This document shows, one piece after another, positions 11,613 to 21,183 of a DNA stretch of 64,000 nt. The notes below the pieces were generated by a model. That model saw only the letters and a list, made by a program, of their open reading frames with translations. It did no database searches and was not told where the DNA came from. The position numbers and the translations under genes were made by a program. Each line of letters starts with the position of its first letter. Position 1 is the stretch's first letter. The stretch comes from Sordariomycetes sp. S80-01Y. Its lineage: Eukaryota > Ascomycota > Sordariomycetes. The DNA lies in the NCBI GenBank assembly GCA_037042185.1, contig JAXQJY010000032.1:2232001-2296000 (forward strand), read 5' to 3'.

Positions 11613-12482
11613 TCTATTTCCGTTGTATCGTGGTGAGGTCGAGCTCCTGGGTGAGGTATTTCCAACAACCTCAAGTGTCCCTTCGCAATGCCTGACCGTT
11701 AAGTACAACGGTCGAGCGACTAAGTCTACTGTTGTCAAGACTTACATCTATCCATACGATCCAAAACTGGCCTAGTGTGCTCAACCCACAAAGCAAGCTC
11801 CGAGCTTCCGAGGCCTTCGGAACTCATTAGCGCCTCCCGAGCAACATTCCGAGACCGGCTCCCGGAGTTCAAGTGAAGGGATAATAGCTAAGAGGCATCG
11901 TCCTGGCTGACAAATTCGATCCGAATCCATTTTGAGGAAACAAGAAGAGACGATGACTAACAAATCGCTTGAGTTGATTCGGCAGACACCACTGGATCTT
12001 TTAGACACAGAAGCCTCAGTCGTCAACCCGCAATTCCCCGTGCAATCCCCACCCAACTTGGAGCTTGGATGACTCGCGTCCTGCACGCATAGCTAAATGT
12101 GGAGGAGGGCAGGACGGTCTATTGATGATTGAGCTCGCGTTGAGTGTGGAGAGAGTTTGTTCTGCGCAGTCAAGCATTGTCATGTCGATCCGAACCATCC
12201 GCAGCCTATACTGTGAGGTAGCAATGATAAACATCGAGGGCACCGTCGTCTGTTGTGAGGTCTTCAAAAGTATTTCACACCCTGCTCCCGAGTCCTCGCA
12301 TTGAGAATTCAGACGCCTTTAGCCGTCCACAGCTATTAGCGCGCCATGCTCCGTTTCGTAATCGCCAACTTTACCCCCTCTCGATACCCGCAGGCTCTCT
12401 CTGTGATACCAGCGCCCGCTCGTTCAACATCAGTCTAGGCGTGAGGTGGTCGAGACCTGAATTGGCTGTCCGGCAGGTATTT
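11613..12482. other. Spacer between the two GFA genes
   Basis: About 0.87 kb with no recognisable gene. It contains the promoter-type inverted repeat at 11806-11822 and further CCGAG words to about 11860. Confidence 0.5.
11806..11822. promoter_or_regulatory. Inverted repeat TTCCGA-N5-TCGGAA
   Basis: Perfect 6-bp arms with a 5-bp spacer upstream of the first GFA gene, embedded in a CCGAG-rich 70-bp patch. The core matches the repeats in front of the FAH gene, the Zn2Cys6 gene and gentisate dioxygenase. Confidence 0.4.
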
Positions 12483-13083
12483 CTAAACCGAGGGTTCCCT
12501 TATTACCTCCTCCGCCGGAGCTTGACCTTCGAATTGAACCATATTTTCCATGTCCTGGAGCCAATCCACTCTGTGCTTTACGTACTGCTCAATAGTTGGC
12601 CTCAGTGCAGTTTCTGCAAGTTTGAAATCATCCACAGTGCCGATCCTCAGTATGCTCGCCACCGAAACACCCGCGGATCTACGGTACATCAGTGATCCAC
12701 AGGTACTGCAGAAGAAGTTGGTCATGACGTTTCCCTTTTGCTCGATTGTCTGAGATTGGCTGAATTGCTTAAGATTTTCCTCCCCGCGAACATGTTTCAA
12801 GTGGGTATTAAGGATGAGGAAGCCGGAGGTGAACATCGAGGCCGTGATTTTACGGCAGTCGCTGCAGTGACAGACAAAGGCGGCAACGAAGCCTGGTTTG
12901 GATAAAGGCTGAATGCAATGAGTAACTTGGTTTCATCTAGAGCAACTAAGAACTCACAAAGGAGAGTTGCACAGCACCGCAGTAGCATGTCGCTGTTGCT
13001 TCCTCCGCCGTTGACCAGCCATCCTGCGCAAGGCCTGCCCGGGGGAAGAACGAACCAGCGCTACCGATCACTTCATGAGCCAT
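12483..13083 (-). CDS. GFA-domain protein 2
   Basis: Two exons on the minus strand: 13083..12958 and 12908..12483, together 183 aa. The ligand pattern is CYC (C33, C35), CHCSDC (C55, C57, C60) and CSTC (C109, C112), then YRRSAGVSVASILRIGTVDD, characteristic of the longer GFA subfamily whose members end in a W-L-Q-like helix. It is too diverged from the neighbouring GFA gene to be a fresh tandem duplicate. Start MAHEVIGS is the first ATG of the exon, and an N-terminal arm of about 30 residues precedes the zinc motif. Function unknown beyond zinc binding. Confidence 0.9.
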
Positions 13084-13299
13084 GATTACTGAATAGATCT
13101 TGGGCAAAAGAAGTGATTGAGGCGCAATCTCTTATTCTGTCTCTGTGAAAGAGGTGCGCAAAGGTCATGGGTTGCTGAAGTCCGTATAAGATTGATCTCT
13201 AGCTGTGCCCAGCAGTGGGGTAACATTGTTCTTGGATTATCATTACGAATACTTATATAGGCATGGATTAAACGAGATTATTAATCCTGCTTGGATATG

Positions 13300-13740
13300 T
13301 TCAATTCCGTTCATATCACTGGCGCGGGTTGCGGAGTTTCAGCCTCAAGTGCCGAACGCGTCTGTGGTTAATACGCAGGACAATCCGGACGCACATTCGG
13401 TGCGGTTATTGAGATCCATACAACATAACGAACGCCTGCTGTCAATGTAGCCAGGTGAAATGTTATTTATTCGGAGAATTGACCCGGGTGCACGTGTGAA
13501 GCGATGGAAGTCCTTTCGACATCATTTTGCCGGAGCCAGTCAGATATGATCTCAGCACAGTTCTTTTCTGCCACTTCGACGCTGGGTAGCTCAGCAAGCT
13601 TTTTTGCTATGGCGCCGGTCGAGGAACGTGTAAGCGCAAGTATTCTGTGGTTGGAAAATCTGGCCGTGGTTTTTAGAAGTTGTGACAAGGTTTCCATAAC
13701 GCCTTGTCTAGTGTTACCAGTGGCGCCGGCTAAGGATAGT
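13300..13740 (-). pseudogene. Decayed NmrA-like NAD(P)-binding protein pseudogene
   Basis: On the minus strand one frame reads GATGNTRQGVMETLSQLLK (Rossmann-type GATGNTG motif), SNHRILALTRSSTGAIAKKL, SHVHPGQFSE, a stop (13469-13467), then still in frame AGVRYVVWISITAPNVRPDC, a second stop (13370-13368) and a third (13313-13311). Intact fungal NmrA-like proteins of about 300 aa, as I recall them, carry a glutamate and a tyrosine at the first two stops and V-R-I-S-T-T where this has V-W-I-S-I-T. There is no ATG at the expected start. Several differences (R to W, T to I, R to Q) are C-to-T or G-to-A changes and the 3' end is A/T-rich, as RIP leaves, though the stop codons themselves need not be transitions. 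Confidence 0.75.
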
Positions 13741-14574
13741 AGGCGGCGTAGTTCCGTGTCAGAGTTCGGTACAAGTCGGTACGATGGAAGAATTGGTAGG
13801 GCCTGGGCTAAGGCATGTCCTGTTCAAGCGGAAGGGGGCTCTTGTTTATCTTTATGGAGAAGACACCAGCTATCAGGGCGATTGACGCTGTCTGCGAGAG
13901 TGAGCTCACACATCAAGGGCCAGTGTTTATCCCACAGCTTGGCTCAAGGATGGATTTCCCAACGTCCTCGAAAGCACCTGGAAAAAGGAGAAGGCCGTAG
14001 GTGAGTGAAAACGTGGGGGGAAGACGTTACTTAGTTATTTTGAAGCTCCATAAAAGATCACATACTCTCGGCCCAATGTCCAAAAACGGCATCATAACAG
14101 CGGAGTTTGCGCCGGCACGATCCGCGCCAAAGCCATAAGTCCGCAAGGAGTGGACCATAACTACAGAATACGGCTGAAGTAAAAGAACGGATTGTTCAGC
14201 AATCAGTTCTAGGCTTGACACTAGACCGAGGAATTTCCATCATTACCGCTAGTCGCCATGCAAATACTAGGGTTCAACTAGGCAAAGACTGTCAATCAGC
14301 TTACAAAGCTCACAAGTGGTTAGGCTGCCGGCCGCGGAGATCTGCGACAAAAAGGGAAAGCATGTCAAGGATGTGCCCAACTTGCTAGGTGAGATGGCGA
14401 TTAAGTGAGAAGCAGAGAACTTTCTAGGTATCAGAGAGAGAAGCAGACATTATGGGACCATCTCGGAAATAAAAGGCCTGGCAAGCATCCGCTTCTCAGG
14501 TCGATCCATCCATTTTGCTTGTTCCCAGGCTATTTTACCAACACCTACTAAATCTCAATCAATAATCGAGGATC
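13741..14574. other. Intergenic region upstream of SDR gene
   Basis: About 0.83 kb without a convincing gene. A minus-strand open stretch at 14221-14027 could be another relic but was not recognised. A lone CTCGGAA half-site is at 14462-14468, overlapping a TATA-like AATAAAAG (14468-14475) about 100 bp before the SDR start codon. Confidence 0.45.
14468..14475 (+). promoter_or_regulatory. TATA-like element of the SDR gene
   Basis: AATAAAAG, about 100 bp upstream of the SDR ATG, a normal spacing for a fungal core promoter with a short leader. A CTCGGAA half-site overlaps its left edge. Confidence 0.35.
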
Positions 14575-15570
14575 ATGTCTCGCTACGCAGCAGCTCACGC
14601 CAATCCTCAGGGTCCCGGCGACGCCCGGCCAACTGCACTCCAGATCATTGAAGACGAGGGTATGAACGGCAAACTACGCAACAAGGTCATTGTCATCACT
14701 GGCACCTCGTCAGGAATTGGAATCGAAACCGTTCGAGCCCTCTCAGCTACTGGAGCCAAACTTTTCTTGACGGCCCGAAGCCTCGACAAGGCCAAGGAAG
14801 CCTTGGCCGGCATCTTTGACCCCAGCCGCATGGAACTTGTCCAGATGGACCAAGAATCGCTGCAAAGTGTCCGTCTCGCAGCAAGCACCATTCTGAGTAA
14901 GACGGATAAGATTAACATCTTGGTCAACAATGCCGGAATCATGGCCGTCCAAACTCTTCAGTTCACCAAAGACGGCCACGAGCTCCAGTTCGGCACCAAC
15001 CATTTGTCTCATTTCCTGTTCTTTGAGCTGCTCAAGCCGGCACTTTTGGCGGGTACTACGCCAGACTTCCACAGCCGTGTTGTCATTGTGTCTTCAACAG
15101 CACACTTGAGGGGCGGCATCAACGCCTCGGACGACTACAATTTCGAGAAGAGCGAATACACCCCATGGGGGGCTTATGCGCAGTCCAAGACGGCTAATAT
15201 CTACATGGCCAACGAATTGGAGCGGCGCTATGGCTCTCAGGGCCTTCACGGGATAAGCCTACATCCGGGCGGGATCATGACCCCTCTCGCAAGGCACCTT
15301 CCAGCGGCTGAGTTGGAGAGGGCCGGCAATGACGGGGATCTCTTCAAGGAATTCAAGAGCCCTGAGCAAGGAGCTGCGACTACAGTCTTTGCGGCGATTG
15401 GAAAGCAGTGGGAAGGCAAGGGAGGGATTTATCTGGCCGAATGTGCGGAGGCAGATCCTTCGGAGGACGAGAGTAACGAGTTCGGCTCGGGGTATGCCAA
15501 GCATGCTTTCGACAAGGAGAACGAGGGACGCCTATGGAAGGACTCGCTAAGGCTTGTCGGGTTGGCCTGA
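14575..15570 (+). CDS. Short-chain dehydrogenase/reductase (retinol dehydrogenase-like)
   Basis: Single exon, 331 aa. Classical-type SDR: the nucleotide-binding glycine motif TGTSSGIG at residues 43-50, NNAG at about 118-121, the catalytic serine in VIVSSTAH (about 173-174) and YAQSK at 201-205 giving Tyr/Lys. The family oxidises or reduces alcohol/carbonyl groups with NAD(P)(H); TARS after beta-2 hints at NADP preference (weak inference). The first 33 residues are an extra arm, and an internal Met at residue 30 is an alternative start. The gene lies among aromatic and carbonyl metabolism genes with its own promoter; no signal peptide or membrane span is seen. Confidence 0.93.
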   Translation: MSRYAAAHANPQGPGDARPTALQIIEDEGMNGKLRNKVIVITGTSSGIGIETVRALSATGAKLFLTARSLDKAKEALAGIFDPSRMELVQMDQESLQSVRLAASTILSKTDKINILVNNAGIMAVQTLQFTKDGHELQFGTNHLSHFLFFELLKPALLAGTTPDFHSRVVIVSSTAHLRGGINASDDYNFEKSEYTPWGAYAQSKTANIYMANELERRYGSQGLHGISLHPGGIMTPLARHLPAAELERAGNDGDLFKEFKSPEQGAATTVFAAIGKQWEGKGGIYLAECAEADPSEDESNEFGSGYAKHAFDKENEGRLWKDSLRLVGLA

Positions 15571-16466
15571 AATCATGTTAAATAGATAATCATTACCCAA
15601 CACCCAGTCGTTATCGTTCGGCACCAGAAATCCTACTGCGTCAGCATATAAGTCTACTCCTCTTCCCGGCGGCATCTCCAACGCCTCCAAATACATGCTT
15701 CTGTGACAGTGGCGTTTCCAGGGCAATTTGAGTCTACCAGACGAAAGATATGTCAGCCATGCCCTTCGCTGACTCGTTGAGAACATGCCGGTAGATCTCC
15801 TCAGTGTGGATCGGTTGTATATTAATCCGCTCGCAGCATGATGGTTGCAATTATAGCGACTGACCGTGGCCGGTTCGGTACATATGTGTTAGCCATCCAC
15901 GCCTGTAGCCTCTCCTGTGGCGATGATGGTTGCCCTCCAGCCCGTGGCTTTCGGGCCTGCGGGCGAACCCAATGGGTAAACGGAGAGTTGTATCACTGGA
16001 ATCTACTACGCCCCAATTGAAAGCCTTAAGTCATTTTGCTTCTACGTCGGCTTCTGTAGTAGTCTATCCCGTAGAGTCTCATGATATGTCTGCCTCAATT
16101 TAGATGGCGATGCAGTGCGTAGGTGGCTCAAAGGCTACGTTGAAATAGCCCCGCTACAGCCTCTAGCTGGCCTTATTCGAAGCTAAGCCCAGCTCGGTCT
16201 AGATGGGGCACTGGTCAGGTACCCATCCACTCAATAAGTCCTTAGGTCGCATTGGCCGTTGCGCTCATTAGCCTGAATGCGTGTGGACTGTTACCCGCGA
16301 CTCCCCGAAGCTCTGATGAGGAGATCGAAGAGGCCATGGGGGACAAGTCGGCCGGTTGAGTAATTTTGAGAGCACTCCTAAAATATAAGCAGTACATTTC
16401 ATCGCAGAGTATTGTAGATCAACTTCAACCCAAATCTCATAATTTCTCCCAAACGAGCGAGTCGAA
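15571..16466. other. Intergenic region upstream of Gfo/Idh/MocA gene
   Basis: About 0.9 kb, no gene recognised. A TATA-like ATATAAG at 16383-16389 sits about 80 bp before the next start codon. No copy of the TTCCGAG palindrome is seen here. Confidence 0.5.
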
Positions 16467-17543
16467 ATGGCAGAGAAACCTACCCTCCGCTGGGGTATCA
16501 TCGCCACCGGCCTCATCTCGTCATGGTTCGTCTCGGACCTCAATCTCGAACGCCCTGATGCCGAGGCCAACCACGTCATCCAAGCCATCGGCTCCTCTTC
16601 CCTCGAGAAGGGCAAGGCTTTCGTGAAGGAGCACATTCCCAACACCAGCCCGACGGTCTATGGTAGCTACGAGGAGTGTTACGCCGATCCCAAGGTCGAT
16701 GCCATCTACATCGGCACGCCCCATGCTTTCCACAAGCAAAATGCCCTCGACGCCATTAAGCACGGCAAGCACATTCTCTGTGAGAAGGCCTTCACGCTTA
16801 ACGCCGGTGAGGCAAAGGTTGTGCTTGATGCAGCCAAGGAGAAGGGTGTGTATGTCATGGAAGCCATGTGGACGAGACACTTCCCGCTGGTGAGGTCTTT
16901 GCAGAAGGTGCTCTATCAAGATAAGGCGATCGGCAAGATCCATAGGGCTTTCTGTGACTTTGCCATGGACCAAAAGATCGCTGAGAAGGGGCCGGAGTCT
17001 CGCCTCAAGAACCCCGCCTTGGGGGCTGGGAGTCTGCTGGACATCGGCATCTACAGCTTGACGTGGACCATCATCGGTCTCGAACCGCCCCTGGGCATGG
17101 GTTCCCAGCCCTTGTCATCGGCCCTGGAGAAGCCCAAGGTCGTCGCGTCGCAAACACTCTCCGACGGCATCGATGTCAGCTCTGCCCTGATCCTACAGTA
17201 CCAGGACGGACGTCAGGGCTTGGCCACCTCCAACACGAGCGTCAAGTCATCGGAGGACTTCTGCCGCATTGAGGGCAGCGAGGGAACCGTTGTTGTGCAC
17301 GGGCCCGCCGCGTCCGTACCGAGCTCCTTCACCGTGAAGAAGTTAGACGGCGAGGAGAAGACCTACGAATTTGAAAGAACCGGCAGGGGATTTTACTGGG
17401 AGGCTGATGCCGTCGCGAAGGATATCGCTGCGGGTCGAAAAGGGAGCGGTGTGATGCCGTGGAGCGAGACTTTGAGGGTCATGGAGATCATGGACGAGGC
17501 GCGTAAGCAGGGAGGTGCTAGATTCCCTCAAGATGACCAGTAG
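16467..17543 (+). CDS. Gfo/Idh/MocA oxidoreductase, dihydrodiol/D-xylose dehydrogenase type
   Basis: Single exon, 358 aa, the normal length for dimeric dihydrodiol dehydrogenase and fungal NADP-dependent D-xylose dehydrogenase relatives. The N-terminal Rossmann domain starts RWGIIATGLIS, followed by VYGSYEECYADPKVDAIYIG and LCEKAFTLN, where E106-K107 is the family's EKP-type catalytic lysine with Ala in place of Pro, as is usual in this subgroup. VMEAMWTRHFP and LGAGSLLDIGIYSL belong to the C-terminal sheet domain. Likely cytosolic. The substrate could be a trans-dihydrodiol or an aldopentose. Stop is 109 bp from the convergent gentisate dioxygenase stop. Confidence 0.92.
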   Translation: MAEKPTLRWGIIATGLISSWFVSDLNLERPDAEANHVIQAIGSSSLEKGKAFVKEHIPNTSPTVYGSYEECYADPKVDAIYIGTPHAFHKQNALDAIKHGKHILCEKAFTLNAGEAKVVLDAAKEKGVYVMEAMWTRHFPLVRSLQKVLYQDKAIGKIHRAFCDFAMDQKIAEKGPESRLKNPALGAGSLLDIGIYSLTWTIIGLEPPLGMGSQPLSSALEKPKVVASQTLSDGIDVSSALILQYQDGRQGLATSNTSVKSSEDFCRIEGSEGTVVVHGPAASVPSSFTVKKLDGEEKTYEFERTGRGFYWEADAVAKDIAAGRKGSGVMPWSETLRVMEIMDEARKQGGARFPQDDQ

Positions 17544-17652
17544 ATTCGTGCCTCCAAGTTAGAATATATACGAAACGCCAATGTATATTTTGCGGTACAT
17601 CAGTACAAAACATTGCTTGCTGAGAAGATGAATCAAAACTCCCGCTTCAAGC

Positions 17653-18803
17653 TCAAGGGTGTCTTAGTCCCAGCAGATCCAAAAAGGGGGCATCGTTGAC
17701 GGCAACCAAATAAGCCGGCTCGCTCTCCGAGTCGTTGAAATGTTCAAGCTTTGACCACGCCGGTACTGCAAAAGTATCTCTCGAACTCCACTCGAAAGTG
17801 ACCTTCTTCTGCCCAGGCGCCTCAATGGTCGTCCTCCCTTTGCCCTCAACACCGTGATAAATGAAGGATGAGCTGTCTTGTGATGATACAGAAGCGCCAG
17901 GCGCTAGTCGCTCAGCCTGCATACCGAGTGTGGTCGAAAGAGGTGAGCCGTCCTTCTTCTTGTAGTGATAGGTAGCGTGCTTGCTGTCCTGGCTTTCAAG
18001 CTGGGCCTGAACGGGAGCCCATGGGTGCCTCCATTCGCAAGGATCATATGGTCTGCTTTTAGTTAGACTCGTCGTTGGTGATAGGCAAAACCTCTGGCAG
18101 AACTCACTCGCTGGGGTACCGCTTCTCATCATATCCCTCGGCAAAGTGCACCCTTGCGTGCCGAAAGAGGGGCAAGTTCAACATGTCGAGCCAGATGACT
18201 GGTTTATCGCTCTCGTTGCCATGGTCGTGCCAGTGCCAGGTGGGGGTTACGACCACATCACCTCTGACAAGCGGCATCTTCTTGCCTTCAACTGCAGTGA
18301 AGCCCTCACCATCCATGATGAAGCGACAGGCAAACGCAATGTGCCTGTGAGCTGGAGCAATCTCACCAGGGTTGACGACTTGAAGCCCACCATAGATGGT
18401 GTCCGTAGTGTAGGGGGATTCTGTGAGATCTGTGAGCAGGTGGAATGCGATAAGGGGCTCATATCTTCTCACCCATGTTTGGGTTAACCAACATCAAGAC
18501 CCTCCTCTCAGCCTGCTCCTCTGGCACGAGCTTCGCTGCGCTTTGCAAATGTGGCAGCATCTCCTCATACTTCCAGATCGCTGGAACGGCTTCTGGGTTC
18601 GGACTTGGCGGAACCATGGCCCCCATTCTTGACCAGAGGGGCTCGAGATTTTTCGAAGGCAGCCCTGATAAGAAAACGTCCATCTCGCCCGCTGGTTCCT
18701 TTACTGCTCCGTTGCTGTGTCCATTTGCCTTTCCGTTCATGTACCCGTTTGTGGTTGCTTGCTTGTTTCCAGTCCCGGAAACCTTGCTGGTTTTGGAACC
18801 CAT
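17653..18803 (-). CDS. Gentisate 1,2-dioxygenase (bicupin)
   Basis: Three exons on the minus strand: 18803..18473, 18420..18108 and 18052..17653, together 347 aa. Ring-cleaving Fe(II) enzyme converting gentisate to maleylpyruvate. Visible signatures are EEQAERRVLMLVNP, YGGLQVVNPGEIAPAHRH with iron-ligand candidates H135 and H137, GDVVVTPTWHWHDHGNES with the third His (H175 or H177), and VIWLDMLNLPL. The C-terminal half (from about 225) forms the second, metal-free-type cupin. Introns interrupt just before the first cupin and between the cupins. The N-terminal 45 residues are a low-complexity Lys/Asn/Gly arm starting MGSKTS, which fits an N-myristoylation consensus. It is divergent from the MFS gene, sharing a 611-bp promoter with TTCCGAG palindromes. 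Confidence 0.93.
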
Positions 18804-19414
18804 AATTTCAAGCTTAGGAGATGATTAAGCGTTCAGCTTGGATACTGATGGCTCTTAACTGGTCGTTGGGGTGTGGTTTTGAGACTAGGGCTGAGGGGGA
18901 TGAGTTATCTGATCCGAGCTTGTCGTTGCTGGTAACGAAGCCAGCCCGCTTGAAACGACGAGGGGCAATTTTTACAAATAGAGAACGGAGATTCATATCA
19001 TCTACAGCCTTCTGCGCACAGCCTCGGGTCCTCTTTCCGTCGCCCCGAGGTAGGACAGGAATTCAACGTTCCGTCGTTAGCCTCATGGCGTTCCGAGACC
19101 TCGGAAGCTAGGTGGAGCTCCTTTCACCTCCGCTCCGAGATCTCGGGACCTGACTCGGACCACCAACCGGCCGACAAACCGGAAGCGTAGAATGCCCCAG
19201 GTTTCCCACTTCCACGTGGATTGTCGACGTTCGAAAAGACCCCGTGGGGTCCAGACCTCCCCCAACAGCCCCAACTAGTTCCGAGGTCTCCCAAAGTGCG
19301 ACAAACCTTTGGTTCGTCGGGCGGCGACGTAAAAGCTGTCGAGTATCCGCACCTCTTTCGCCCCTGTAACTCTCTTCCTCTTGCATAAGGTGAAGAAAAG
19401 ACGACTAGGTCAAA
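18804..19414. promoter_or_regulatory. Divergent promoter of gentisate dioxygenase and MFS transporter
   Basis: Shared 611-bp region between head-to-head genes. It contains two palindromes close together (19091-19106 and 19135-19146) and additional half-sites such as TTCCGAGG near 19279. No gene within. Confidence 0.5.
19091..19146. promoter_or_regulatory. Paired palindromes TTCCGAG-N2-CTCGGAA and CCGAGATCTCGG
   Basis: The first element (19091-19106) has perfect 7-bp arms with 2-bp spacer; the second (19135-19146) is a perfect 12-bp palindrome. Both give CCG-N6-CGG, a plausible Zn2Cys6 dimer arrangement, in the divergent gentisate dioxygenase/MFS promoter. Confidence 0.5.
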
Positions 19415-21183
19415 ATGGGCCTTCTAAACAAAAGCGAAAAGACAGGTGCGGAGAGACAGGTTGGGTCGGACCTGGCAGCCGTAAGTCAACAACATCCTTC
19501 GGCGGACACAAGCCAGTGTCGCCGTGCTTGACGGAACAGAAAACTTATCGCCGAGAATGCAGTATCTCCCCGAAGACCCTCGCCCTTGGTACCGCGTACC
19601 TCATCTCCTGAAGCTAAACTTGACTCTCCTGATTCCCCTAGTCTCTTCAGGCGCAATCGGATACGATGGTATGACAGATACCTCTGATCATCTCCCGGGC
19701 TGGACACTAACGGGGCTAGGATCCATGATGAACGGTCTCCAGACCCTTCCTCAGTGGAGGGAGTACTTTGGAAACCCTGAAGGCGCTTTGCTCGGGGCCA
19801 TGAACTCTGTTTATCCCGCGGGCAAGGTTGTTGCCCTGTTCCTGGTCACCTGGTTGGCGGATCGCTTCGGACGAAAGCCCACCATTGCGGTCGGCGCCCT
19901 TGCATGCGTCGCCTTCGCCATCATGCAGGGCATGTCTCGAGATATTGAGACCTTTATCGCCGCCAGGGCCATTCTAGGATTCTTCACCAGTTTCCTAGCC
20001 CAGCCGAGCCCCATCATCATCACGGAGCTGGCCTATCCTACGCATCGTGGAAAGCTCACGGCGCTGTATAACACCTCTTTCGTGGGTACCATCTTACTTT
20101 TTGGGTGAATTCCGCACCTAACCGTGTCAATAGTATCTCGGCGGTATCATCGCAGCCTGGTGCACCTTTGGAACCTTCAAAATCGCATCCACGTGGTCCT
20201 GGCGAATCCCGTCTCTCGTCCAAGGCGCCTTGCCCGCCGCTCAGCTCCTCTCCATTTACTTCCTCCCTGAATCACCCCGATGGCTCGTCGCTCACGGCCG
20301 CCGCACAGAAGCTCGCAAGATCCTGGCCGACTACCATGCCGGAGGCGACCTCGAGTCTCCGCTCGTCACCTTCGAGATGGCCGAGATCGAGGGTGCCTTG
20401 ACTCACGAGGCGGACAGCATGTCGCAGAACTCGTGGCTTGAGCTCTTCCGCACACCTGCGAACCGAAGGAGAACTCTCATCGCCGTTATAGTGGGTTGGT
20501 TCGCCCAGTGGAACGGGGTAAACATCATCTCCTACTACCTCTTCCTCGTCCTTAACACCATCGGCATCACCAAGCCCGAGGACCAGACTTTGATCAATGG
20601 CCTCTTGCAGATCTCTAACTGGTTGGCTGCCATATTTGTAGGAGCGCTTATGGTCGATCGCCTGGGCCGCCGCACCCTCTTCCTCGCCTCCACAGGCGGC
20701 ATGCTTGTCTCCTACATCATCTGGACCGGTCTCAGCGCCCATTTCCAAGCCACGCACGACGAGACCACAGGAAGGGTCGTGGTGGCGTTTGTCTTCATAA
20801 CGTTCTTCTTCTATGCCATCGCATGGGCACCACTTCTCCAGGCGTATATCGTCGAGATCTTCCCTTACACGCTGCGCGGCCGTGGTGTCTCGACCATGTA
20901 CATTTCGACGTTTACTGGTCTTGTGGTCGGAAACCAGGTTAATCCCATTGCGATGGAGAATATTGGCTGGAAGTATTACATTGTGTTCTGTTGTATATTG
21001 GCCTGCCTACTGGTCATCATCTGGTTCTTGTTCCCGGAGACCAAAGGCCATACTTTGGAGGAGATCCGGGAGGTTTTTGAAGGCAAGTTGGACTCCAAAT
21101 TGATTGACGAAGAGGACGTTGTGAGTCCAAACAAAGTGACTCCAAAGAGAAATGGGGATGTGGATCAGGTAGAAGTAGCTTGA
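19415..21183 (+). CDS. MFS sugar transporter (lactose permease/hexose family)
   Basis: Four exons: 19415..19480, 19563..19668, 19720..20081 and 20134..21183, together 527 aa. Twelve hydrophobic segments are expected. Sugar-porter signatures are GYDGSMMNGLQTLPQW, LADRFGRKP in loop 2-3, PESPRWLVAHGR before the central loop, VDRLGRRTLF in loop 8-9 and PETKGHTLEEI after the last helix. The intron at 19669-19719 (branch ACTAAC) restores the GYDG-SMMNG junction, and the one at 20082-20133 restores NTSF-YLGGIIAAW. The first intron is less certain; translation could also begin at the internal Met at 19559. Despite the name the substrate may be a sugar, quinate or other small organic molecule; its promoter is shared with gentisate dioxygenase. 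Confidence 0.92.

Noticed and set aside
14027-14221. Minus-strand 64-codon frame possibly from an oxidoreductase
   Set aside because: Contains no motif that could be tied to a family; left as unassigned spacer.
20082-20133. GTGAAT donor at 20105 in the MFS gene
   Set aside because: It breaks frame into the GGIIAAW helix; the donor GTGGGT at 20082 keeps frame and gives the family-typical NTSFYLGG junction.
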